Shown here piece after piece: positions 21,918 through 29,339 of a DNA stretch of 36,639 nt. The translations under genes were made by a program, and so were the position numbers. Positions within the stretch are counted from its first letter, which is position 1. Each line of letters opens with the position of its first letter. Origin of the DNA: JBLHKS01 sp047620505 (GTDB taxonomy: Bacteria; Verrucomicrobiota; Verrucomicrobiia; Verrucomicrobiales; DEV007); the NCBI GenBank assembly GCA_047620505.1, contig JBLHKS010000054.1, forward strand, positions 1-36,639, in the 5' to 3' direction. The notes beneath the pieces were generated by a model. That model was not told the DNA's origin. It saw only the letters and a program-made list of their open reading frames with translations, and made no database searches.

Positions 21918-23360
21918 ATGAGTTCCGCAGTAAGGCTTCTAGTCGTTGATGACGACCCCGAATTGGCCGAGTCAATTTGTGACCTTCTAGAAACAGAAGG
22001 CTATGACGTCAGTTCAACCAAAGATGGCACCGAAGGCCTGCGCATGGCGCTGGAAGAAACCTACGATTGCGTCATCACGGATTTTCGGCTGCCAGGCACT
22101 GGAGGGATGGAGCTTCTGGAAACACTTCACGCGGCCAAGCCCCGTCTCCCGGTCATCATGATGACCGCGCACAGCACGACCGACCTCGCGATCGAAGCGA
22201 CCCGGCACGGAGCCTACGATTACCTGATAAAGCCCTTTCGGCTGACAGAATTAGTCCAGGTCACCTTCCGAGCGGTCCAGACTTCGCGCATCAACGGGCG
22301 CCCCGTCGAACTTGGCGGCGTTGCGCCGGATCCGGAGGAAGAAGGCGATGCGATTATCGGCATCAGCCGCGTGATGCAGGACGTTTACAAAGAAATGGGC
22401 CGAGTCGCCGACAAAAATGTCACCGTCCTTCTTCAAGGGGAAACCGGGACCGGCAAGGAGCTGATCGCGCGGTCAATTTACTATCACAGCAAGCGCTCGG
22501 AAGCCCCGTTTATTGCGGTGAACTGCGCCGCCATTCCCGAAACGCTCTTGGAAAGCGAGCTCTTTGGTCATGAAAAGGGCGCATTCACCGGTGCGGACGC
22601 GAAACGGATCGGCCGCTTTGAGCAAGCCAACAACGGCACTCTGTTTCTGGACGAAATCGGCGATATGCCGATGAACACGCAGGTGAAAATCCTTCGCGTG
22701 CTTCAAGAACGCGTGATCAACCGAGTTGGCGGTCGCGACGAGATTCCAGTCGACGTCCGGATCATCACTGCGACTCATCGCAATCTGGAAGCGGCTGTTC
22801 GAAACGGTGATTTTCGACAAGATCTTTATTATCGGCTCAACGCCGCGCTCCTCAAAATTCCGCCCCTGCGCGGACGCGAGGAGGATATCAAGCTCCTCGC
22901 CGGCTACTTTATCGAGCGCTACTGCACGGAATACGAAATTGATAAGCCGCCAGTCGAAGTTGAAGCCCTGGAACTCCTGATGGAGCACGACTGGCCCGGA
23001 AACGTTCGTGAGCTGGAAAATATCATCCGAAAAGCCCTCCTGAAGTGCCGCGGCTATCCGGTTTCACGGAGCGATATCGAGTCTCTTCTTGTTTCGAGTT
23101 CAGCGCCTGTCGGTGACGGCTCCAGCGAAAATCCGTTCTCTGAAAAAGTTGCCCAAGTCCTCAAGCAGGCAAAAAGCGGCGAAGTTTCAGGCGCATACGG
23201 CCTGTTATTGCAGGATTTCGAGCGTGAGGTCTTTTCTCAGGCGATCCAGCTGGCTCACGGCCATCAGACCAACGCGGCAAAATGGCTCGGGATTTCCCGG
23301 ATCACGCTGCGGGACAAACTGGACAGATACGAGCTGTTCCCGAAGAGAACCGTGACCTGA
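21918..23360 (+). CDS. NtrC-type sigma-54 activator response regulator
   Basis: A 480-residue sigma-54 dependent activator. The N-terminal receiver has acidic residues D11-D13 and phospho-acceptor D55 in VITDFRLPGTGG. The AAA+ domain (about 145-380) has Walker A GETGTGK at 174-180, the sigma-54 contact loop GAFTGA at 221-226, and Walker B LFLDEIGDMP. A C-terminal Fis-type HTH is seen in HQTNAAKWLGISRITLRDKL. GAFTGA is intact, so it should activate sigma-54 promoters. ATG 21918 starts the receiver correctly; an ATG at 21837 falls in a likely promoter. It is divergent from a block of receivers and a histidine kinase, its likely phosphate source. Confidence 0.96.
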   Translation: MSSAVRLLVVDDDPELAESICDLLETEGYDVSSTKDGTEGLRMALEETYDCVITDFRLPGTGGMELLETLHAAKPRLPVIMMTAHSTTDLAIEATRHGAYDYLIKPFRLTELVQVTFRAVQTSRINGRPVELGGVAPDPEEEGDAIIGISRVMQDVYKEMGRVADKNVTVLLQGETGTGKELIARSIYYHSKRSEAPFIAVNCAAIPETLLESELFGHEKGAFTGADAKRIGRFEQANNGTLFLDEIGDMPMNTQVKILRVLQERVINRVGGRDEIPVDVRIITATHRNLEAAVRNGDFRQDLYYRLNAALLKIPPLRGREEDIKLLAGYFIERYCTEYEIDKPPVEVEALELLMEHDWPGNVRELENIIRKALLKCRGYPVSRSDIESLLVSSSAPVGDGSSENPFSEKVAQVLKQAKSGEVSGAYGLLLQDFEREVFSQAIQLAHGHQTNAAKWLGISRITLRDKLDRYELFPKRTVT

Positions 23361-23375
23361 TCCGCCCCGGATCAT

Positions 23376-23389
23376 CCAGCAGCTGCTGG
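23376..23389. repeat. CCAGCAGCTGCTGG palindrome, exact copy, intergenic
   Basis: Exact copy in the 52-base convergent gap between the NtrC-type gene and the zinc-ribbon gene, 15 bases after the former's stop. Confidence 0.9.
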
Positions 23390-23412
23390 TCTCGATTGAG
23401 CTAACGCGAGAA

Positions 23413-23772
23413 TCAAATCCAGCTGTGACCGCATTTTTTGCAGGTCATCTCGACCACGGCACCTGAAATCTGCGTCAGGCGAAACCGCGGCTCGATCGGA
23501 AAAAGATCATGCGCATCGCTCGCTGGGTGGACATCGTGAGAATTGCAGATTGGACAAGATAGAACGTCCTCGTCCTCCTTCGTGCCAGCGACGATGCCTT
23601 GGAACAGCTTGATCGCGTCCTCAGCCTGGAGATCGGAAACAAACAGGTTAAAAATCGTTTGCCCTGAGGCTGTGTGATCGCCGCGCAAACCAGTTCTGAT
23701 TTGCCGCATTTCCATGCAGCCAGCGACCTTTTCAGCCGAATCTTCGTGATGGAATGTTGCCAAATGATACAT
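23413..23772 (-). CDS. DUF2007-like zinc-ribbon protein, sigma-54 controlled
   Basis: A 119-residue protein. The N-terminal part (MYHLATFHHEDSAEKVAG to AEDAIKLFQG) resembles the small DUF2007-type fold. The C-terminal part has four Cys as CPIC at about 93 and CKKCGHSW at the end, a zinc ribbon. The function is unknown. Its expression signals are unusually complete: AAGGAGG six bases before the ATG, a GG-N10-GC sigma-54 promoter at 23837-23852, and the 17-bp TGATCA dyad about 120 bp further upstream. This ties it to the neighbouring NtrC-type activator. DUF2007 assignment is tentative. Confidence 0.75.
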   Translation of the reverse strand: MYHLATFHHEDSAEKVAGCMEMRQIRTGLRGDHTASGQTIFNLFVSDLQAEDAIKLFQGIVAGTKEDEDVLSCPICNSHDVHPASDAHDLFPIEPRFRLTQISGAVVEMTCKKCGHSWI

Positions 23773-23836
23773 CGCTATCCTCCTTGAGATTCTAAGTGTG
23801 ACTCCGGTTTGATCCGAAATGTTGAAGATTAAAGTA

Positions 23837-23852
23837 AGCTATTTTTGTGCCA
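23837..23852 (-). promoter_or_regulatory. Sigma-54 promoter of the zinc-ribbon gene
   Basis: The minus strand reads TGGCAC-AAAAA-TAGCT, compared with the consensus TGGCAC-N5-TTGCW. The essential GG and GC are spaced by exactly ten bases. The expected transcription start is near 23826, giving a leader of about 54 bases before the ATG at 23772. Confidence 0.72.
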
Positions 23853-23940
23853 ATGCCAGTATTCGACCACGTTAGTCGCTTAACTTCAGGCGATTACGCG
23901 AATTTCCGAGGCGGATTTCGCTCGCAAAATACAGCAAGAT

Positions 23941-23957
23941 TGATCACAGGCTGATCA
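23941..23957. promoter_or_regulatory. TGATCA-N5-TGATCA dyad, predicted enhancer site
   Basis: TGATCA at 23941-23946 and 23952-23957, centre spacing 11 bp, identical in geometry to the dyad at 21801-21819. Its centre lies about 120 bp upstream of the predicted sigma-54 start, the normal distance for an NtrC-type activator site. Confidence 0.65.
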
Positions 23958-24026
23958 TAATTGTAAAGTAACTATGCGAAATTCCGTGCAAAGTAGATCC
24001 GGTCGAGTCCGTAGAAAATCCGATCC

Positions 24027-25643
24027 TCACTCGTCGATCAGCTCGAAAAACAGCTCTTCAATTCTCTTCTGCCGCTCCGCTTGATCCGCAGGACTCAAAC
24101 CGACGTTCGGGCCAGCCGCAGAATCGATCAGCGGCGCAGCTGAAACGGTCACATCCGGAGCAACCTGGGCGAGAAGACGACTGCTGAGATTTTCGGTTAT
24201 TTTTTGAGGATCCCCGCCGATTTGAAACGTCGCCTGACTCCAGCCGGACGCAGGATAGCTGAATTCGACGGGTTTTCCGCCCGGCATCTGCGCGATCACC
24301 GAAGCCGGAAATTCAACCTGCAATTCGCCGCTGAATCCGGCTTCGGCCAGTTCTGCTCCGCCGCTCAGCCGAACGACGTTTTCAACTTCCATGACCAATT
24401 TATCAAACCGCAGCCGCTCTGGCGTCCAATCGATATCGGCAGCCATCGAATCTCCGGTCAGGCGACGAAGCCGGTTGTCGCCAGTCTGATTCGCCAACAA
24501 TTCGAAGAGACTCGATCGGCTCAGCTGAACGCCACTGAATTTAAACGGCCCACGAAACTGAAAAGCGAACGGATCATTCAGCGGCAGCGTCAATTTCCCT
24601 CGCCCGGTCCCAACGAGACTTTCGAAAACCGCGTCAAACCTTTCGCCACCTGCAGGCCCGACCGGCACCTTCTCAGCATCAATTTCGAGCACCAGCAGCT
24701 GCTGGCCTTCGCCCGGACGCTGAATTTCGATTTTCGCACCATTTTCTCCAACCAGTTTGCCGGCATCGAGCGAAACTATTCCGGATCTACCGTCGATCAC
24801 CGCGGCAAATTCCTCAATTTTCCAAACCTCGCCTGATTCGCCCGTCTTGAACGAACCGTCGCTTGCTTCGAATCTCAAAACCCCATTTTCGTACGCGCCT
24901 CGAGCCGGTGCTTCCAGCTCGAATCCGGGACCATCCGCTCCGTCTCCTTTCCAACCGCGAATCAGGACTTTCGCGGCTCGCATTTCCGGAATCTCGATCA
25001 AATCCGGCGTATCGAATGCGCCCAAATTGATCCACTGAGCCAAGCGAGCGGCTGCCGAGGGTTCAGTCGGATCAAATTCGACGTCTCCGAGCATTGGGAA
25101 TCCCGGCCCCAAATCGATTTCGACCGTTGCGACCTGAAACTGGTGAAATTTCCAGTTTTCGGAGGTCAAAGATTTGCGATCGATCTCAAAATTCACGTTC
25201 TCGAGCCGGACCGCCCAGCTCTCTTCCTCCCTTCGCGGAGAAATCCGGATTTCGGGGACATGAACGAAGAAAAAGCTGCTCGCGCTGATTGGAGCCAGCT
25301 CGACTTTTGCCTGCAGCTGCTCACTGAGAATCGCTTCCGCCCGCTCTCGAAAGGCAGGGCTTTCGGTCGATTCTGACGCCACGAAAATCAGGCCGAATCC
25401 GACGACCGCGATCACGAGCACGATCGCAAAGACGAAAAACCACCAGCGCGATTGTGGGGCCGGCTTGAGGCTGCGCGGGTCCCTGGTCGGATCGCCGTGA
25501 CTGTCGTTCAGCAGCTCGATCTCCCCCAGACGACCGGACGGCGGGCGACGATGCCCGGGCTCGATCACCGTTTTGAGAGGCTTGCGCTTCGGAGCAGCTG
25601 CCGATTGGCGCGGGCGATTGTCTTGGGGATCCGCCATGGCCAT
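24027..25643 (-). CDS. AsmA-like single-pass membrane protein
   Basis: A 538-residue protein with a basic, Pro-rich cytoplasmic N-terminus (1-68), one transmembrane helix (WWFFVFAIVLVIAVVGFGLI, about 68-88) and a long beta-rich extracytoplasmic part. The segment after the helix (FRERAEAILSEQLQAKVELA) resembles the start of AsmA-family proteins, which bridge inner and outer membranes and move lipids. The tail is short and acidic. The assignment is by general organisation and weak similarity only. The secretin gene lies 24 bp upstream on the same strand, so they probably form an operon. A second ATG at 25637 is possible. Confidence 0.6.
   Translation of the reverse strand: MAMADPQDNRPRQSAAAPKRKPLKTVIEPGHRRPPSGRLGEIELLNDSHGDPTRDPRSLKPAPQSRWWFFVFAIVLVIAVVGFGLIFVASESTESPAFRERAEAILSEQLQAKVELAPISASSFFFVHVPEIRISPRREEESWAVRLENVNFEIDRKSLTSENWKFHQFQVATVEIDLGPGFPMLGDVEFDPTEPSAAARLAQWINLGAFDTPDLIEIPEMRAAKVLIRGWKGDGADGPGFELEAPARGAYENGVLRFEASDGSFKTGESGEVWKIEEFAAVIDGRSGIVSLDAGKLVGENGAKIEIQRPGEGQQLLVLEIDAEKVPVGPAGGERFDAVFESLVGTGRGKLTLPLNDPFAFQFRGPFKFSGVQLSRSSLFELLANQTGDNRLRRLTGDSMAADIDWTPERLRFDKLVMEVENVVRLSGGAELAEAGFSGELQVEFPASVIAQMPGGKPVEFSYPASGWSQATFQIGGDPQKITENLSSRLLAQVAPDVTVSAAPLIDSAAGPNVGLSPADQAERQKRIEELFFELIDE
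24692..24705. repeat. CCAGCAGCTGCTGG palindrome, exact copy
   Basis: Exact copy inside the AsmA-like gene, read as Gln-Gln-Leu-Leu on the minus strand. Confidence 0.9.
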
Positions 25644-25667
25644 GCCGGGCAGTTGGTTCTTCGGGTT

Positions 25668-28208
25668 CTATTCCGAAGGAAAGGAGGTCATGAATGGGCC
25701 GTCAGGAACTTCCCGAACGGTGTTTCCAGCTGGATCGACGAGGTTTACAGTAACGAAAAACATCAAAGAGACTCGCGAGCGATCTTGAATTTCGGTTTTA
25801 AACAGCCTTCCGAAGAGCGGGATGTGCTGAAGCCCCGGAATTCCATCGGAAACTTTCACATTCCGATCGGCTAACAGGCCGCCGATGAGGATCGTTTCGC
25901 CGTCGAAAACGTCCACGTTCGTGGTAACGCGATTGGTGAAAAAGATCGGCTGCAAAATCGGGTTGTCGATCTGCTGAGAGATGAACGGAGCGCCCGTCGT
26001 CAGATCGGATTCGAACTGGGTGATGTTCGAGCCGTAATCGATAAAACCCTCAAAACGAACGATTTCCGGGGATATCGTCAGGTTAATCAGGCCGTTTGCG
26101 CCGATCGTCCCCTCAACCTCGACGATCGAGCCAACTTCACGCATTTCGAATGCCGTCGGATGCGCCGGAACAATTGGCGCAAAGTTCGTATTGCCGATGA
26201 GAGTCGTGTTGTTGCCGATTCCAGCCGATCCAACAGTGGACGGCACCTCTGGCGGATCGTACTCCGACGGATACATGAATTCGCGCACGACTCGGACCGA
26301 AGCCTGTTGACCAGCCAGCGTCACAACCGTGCCGGCAGAAAGCAGATCCTCGCCGCCCTTCTGCTGCATCGCCCGAATAACTGTCTGAAACTGTGGATCG
26401 GTGAAAACACCACCGATCGCGAACGTCGAAGCGGTCCGGGTTGCCCCTGCGCCAGTGCCCGGAAACGCGGTCAGGGCATTCGCCGTTCTGATACCGCCCG
26501 AAACCGGGAGACGACCAAGTGGAATCTGCGAATTCGGCGGAATAAAGGGAAACTCCACACTCGCTGCGGCACCCGGAGTCTGGCTGGTCGAACCATTCGT
26601 GCCTCCGCCTCCAAAAATCCGTTCTGACGAGCCGAGATTGAACTGATCCAGCAACCATTCGAATCCGATTTCTTCGAGATCCGATTCCGTGATCTCGATC
26701 TGCTTCACCGTGATTTTCAACATCTTGGTGATGCTGCCGTAGCTCTGCTCCACCAACGTCTCGATGAATTCGAGATTCATCCGAGTGTTCCTCACCAACA
26801 GCGTGCTCGTTTCGGGAAAGTACTTCACCGACGACCCAGGCGGAAAAGCCACGCCGCTGTTTTTGAGCTGATCTTCCGGGGTCAGGCGCGCCTTCAGGAC
26901 CGCGTTTCGCCCACCACCATCGAGATCGCCGAATGGATCCGGAGTCGCGCCAAACGGATCACCACCTCCACCCCCGGCAGCTCCTCCGGATTTGGACAAA
27001 AAGGTCGGCGGCACGCGATAACGCCGCGTAAACATCGTCTCGTCCAAAAGCGAACCCTGACGAGCAAGCACGACTGCGTGACCGTCGATTCGAAACTTCA
27101 TTCCAGCCAGCTGAGCCACGTAGTCGATCACGACGCCGATCGGAATATCCCGAAGAGTCAACGAAATCGGCGTATCGCCGGCCCCCGCATCGTCCACCGA
27201 CAAAACAATGTTCACTCCGCGCTTGCTCGGATCCGACTGACTAAGATCCAGATCGATGCTTCTTTGATTGAGGAAAAACAGCACCTCCCTCAGCGGCGTT
27301 TCTTCGAAACTCACTTGGGGAAGCAACAGCGAATTCAGTTTTGCCTGAACCGAATCTTCTTCAGCCGGATTCTCGCCGCCAAGCCCCTCAAAATTCGGCA
27401 AATGACTGAAACTGTATCGCGGAACCGGATTTTCCCACATTGATTCGACCCGTGTCAGCATCTGAGATCTCGCCTCGTCGGTAGCCGCATCGTAGTAATT
27501 CCGAATCAGCTCGCTTACCATCTCGAGCCCGCGCCTCGCCGCCTCGTTGTAAGGATCGAGCGCGATGATCTGCTGATACGACTTGTTCGCCTGATCGAGA
27601 AGCCCCATCTGAACGTAGCTGTCTGCCAGGACGAAGAGCCGCTTCACCTCGCTGACCGCCTCTAGATGCTTCGGACTCAACGCGTTCTCGTAAGAAACCC
27701 CATCCTCAAGACTTTCCAGCATCCAGTGAGTCTCCTTGTCCAGCGCCGCGACGGGCAACTCCGCGACTTTGGCGTCCGCGTAAACTCGCTTGATCACCTC
27801 AATCCCGTCCTCGCGAAGGCCTTCCTTCGCCAATTTGTCCGCGTAAAGTCGCGCCGTTTCCTGATACTTCTGCCACGCCGTCATCCGCATTTCATACGCC
27901 GCCGCAAATTTTGGAGCCGAAGTGAAACCCTCGCGATAAAGATCCAGGGCACCGCCAAAATCGCGATTCGCGTGCCGCTGATCGCCAAGAATCAGCTTCT
28001 TCTGAATCCTCCGCATCTGATCCTGCCGCTGAGTCACGTTGCCGACTCCGAGGCCCGAAACAGTCGACGCAACCGTCTCGCCTGAGCCGCCATTCGGCTC
28101 CTGAGCGACAGCGTTTCCGCTGAGCCCGGTGCAAAGCCCGAACGCGCAAAACCACGCGGCCAACCGCGCTCGCTTAACGCGGCGTGTATTGATATTTTTA
28201 GGCAACAT
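25668..28208 (-). CDS. TPR-secretin (type IV pilus/type II secretion outer membrane protein)
   Basis: A secretin of 846 residues. After a signal peptide (LAAWFCAFGLCTGLSGNAVA) comes a TPR region (about 50-240, with HANRDFGGALDLYREGFTSA and ANKSYQQIIALDPYNEAARR). A secretin N-domain follows (VSFEETPLREVLFFLNQRSI, IGVVIDYVAQLAGMKFRI), then a C-terminal secretin core ending VDVFDGETILIGGLLADRNV and FGRLFKTEIQDRSRVSLMFF. Secretins form the outer membrane ring for pili or type II secretion. The TPR-secretin layout recalls the Amuc_1098 family of Verrucomicrobiota, but Amuc_1099-1102 type neighbours are not present. Start ATG 28208 is chosen for the signal peptide; the frame opens at 28253. Confidence 0.88.
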   Translation of the reverse strand: MLPKNINTRRVKRARLAAWFCAFGLCTGLSGNAVAQEPNGGSGETVASTVSGLGVGNVTQRQDQMRRIQKKLILGDQRHANRDFGGALDLYREGFTSAPKFAAAYEMRMTAWQKYQETARLYADKLAKEGLREDGIEVIKRVYADAKVAELPVAALDKETHWMLESLEDGVSYENALSPKHLEAVSEVKRLFVLADSYVQMGLLDQANKSYQQIIALDPYNEAARRGLEMVSELIRNYYDAATDEARSQMLTRVESMWENPVPRYSFSHLPNFEGLGGENPAEEDSVQAKLNSLLLPQVSFEETPLREVLFFLNQRSIDLDLSQSDPSKRGVNIVLSVDDAGAGDTPISLTLRDIPIGVVIDYVAQLAGMKFRIDGHAVVLARQGSLLDETMFTRRYRVPPTFLSKSGGAAGGGGGDPFGATPDPFGDLDGGGRNAVLKARLTPEDQLKNSGVAFPPGSSVKYFPETSTLLVRNTRMNLEFIETLVEQSYGSITKMLKITVKQIEITESDLEEIGFEWLLDQFNLGSSERIFGGGGTNGSTSQTPGAAASVEFPFIPPNSQIPLGRLPVSGGIRTANALTAFPGTGAGATRTASTFAIGGVFTDPQFQTVIRAMQQKGGEDLLSAGTVVTLAGQQASVRVVREFMYPSEYDPPEVPSTVGSAGIGNNTTLIGNTNFAPIVPAHPTAFEMREVGSIVEVEGTIGANGLINLTISPEIVRFEGFIDYGSNITQFESDLTTGAPFISQQIDNPILQPIFFTNRVTTNVDVFDGETILIGGLLADRNVKVSDGIPGLQHIPLFGRLFKTEIQDRSRVSLMFFVTVNLVDPAGNTVREVPDGPFMTSFPSE

Positions 28209-28370
28209 GGACTTCGAGAGCCGTGTTGTAGCGAAGATCGGGTCTGGAATCAACCCAAATCCCCCGATTCACAGGAAATTTTAAAATTGTGAAGATTTCG
28301 CGGAGACTTTCAATCTCAGCCTGGATTCTTCGGGCAAATCGCCGATGATTTGCTTCAACTCCCCTCCCCC

Positions 28371-29339
28371 ATGACCATTCGACGCCTCTGGACCGTCTCC
28401 ATCGCCATCTGCGCGGCACTCGCAAGTGCTGCCGTCGCCGCACCACCGAAAAAAGCCAACGTCGGCAGCCTTTCGCCCAGCGACATTCGCGAATTCAACG
28501 AACAACCCGCGCAAATCCAGCAGCTGCTGAAATATTCGCTCGGTCTCACAAAGAAAAATCTCCGCTATCAGTATGGGTCATGCGATCCGGCCAGCGGCGG
28601 AATGGATTGCTCGGGAACCGTCCACCACGTCCTCAATCACCTCGGATTCAACGCCCCACGCGCCTCCAACACCCTTTATCTCTGGGTCGAGAAAGCCGGA
28701 AACCTCCGCAAGGTCCGTAATGCCAAAAATATCGAAAGCACTCAGCTTCGACACCTCAAACCCGGCGACCTCCTTTTCTGGGAAGGCACCTACAACGTCG
28801 GCAAGCGCAAACCGCCGACCTCGCACGTGATGATTTTCGTCGGTCACCGAAAATCGGACGGCAAACCGGTCGCCGTTGGAGCCAGCAGCGGCCGCTACTA
28901 CGCTGGGAAGGCGCGCCACGGAGTCAGCATGTTCGATTTCGTGATGCCCAGAGCCGGTAGCACCTCGAAATTCGTCGGTTACGGCCCGGTTCCCGGCATG
29001 GAAAAGGCCGCGAAAGCCGAAGCCCCTCGCGAAATCGTTCCGCCAATCGTCGCCCGCGTAATCGCGAAAGTGGAAGAAAAAATCCTTCCCGAAGAACCGA
29101 AGACTGAGCCCGTAACCGAGCCCAAGCCAGCCCCTGAAAGCGGACGAGTCGTCGTCGCCGAATATCCGAAGCCGCCAGCTGCTGCTGAGCCTGAAAATCA
29201 GCCTGTTGAGGAATCAACCCCGCCGAAATCGGCTCCCAAGGCAGATCCGAAGCTCACCGACGGCGTTCTCAAACGAATCCGAAAAATGGAGGCCGAACTC
29301 GATGCGATCAAAGGCAAGATCAAACGGCGGCTGCCCTAA
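28371..29339 (+). CDS. Exported NlpC/P60 peptidoglycan hydrolase-like protein
   Basis: A 322-residue exported protein. After a signal peptide (LWTVSIAICAALASAAVAA) comes an NlpC/P60 domain with catalytic C80 in GGMDCSGTVHHVL and H152 in TSHVMIFVGHR, and PGDLLFW between them. The C-terminal third (about 205-300) is Pro-, Glu- and Lys-rich, probably disordered, and ends with a short coiled coil (LKRIRKMEAELDAIKGKIKR). NlpC/P60 enzymes cleave peptide stems of peptidoglycan. The stop overlaps the stop of the opposing BatD-BatE gene by two bases. Confidence 0.9.
   Translation: MTIRRLWTVSIAICAALASAAVAAPPKKANVGSLSPSDIREFNEQPAQIQQLLKYSLGLTKKNLRYQYGSCDPASGGMDCSGTVHHVLNHLGFNAPRASNTLYLWVEKAGNLRKVRNAKNIESTQLRHLKPGDLLFWEGTYNVGKRKPPTSHVMIFVGHRKSDGKPVAVGASSGRYYAGKARHGVSMFDFVMPRAGSTSKFVGYGPVPGMEKAAKAEAPREIVPPIVARVIAKVEEKILPEEPKTEPVTEPKPAPESGRVVVAEYPKPPAAAEPENQPVEESTPPKSAPKADPKLTDGVLKRIRKMEAELDAIKGKIKRRLP

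Noticed and set aside
25668..28208. A complete type IV pilus-like locus of the Amuc_1098-1102 type
   Set aside because: Only the secretin is present; the neighbour is AsmA-like and no PilM, PilN or PilO-like genes are visible.
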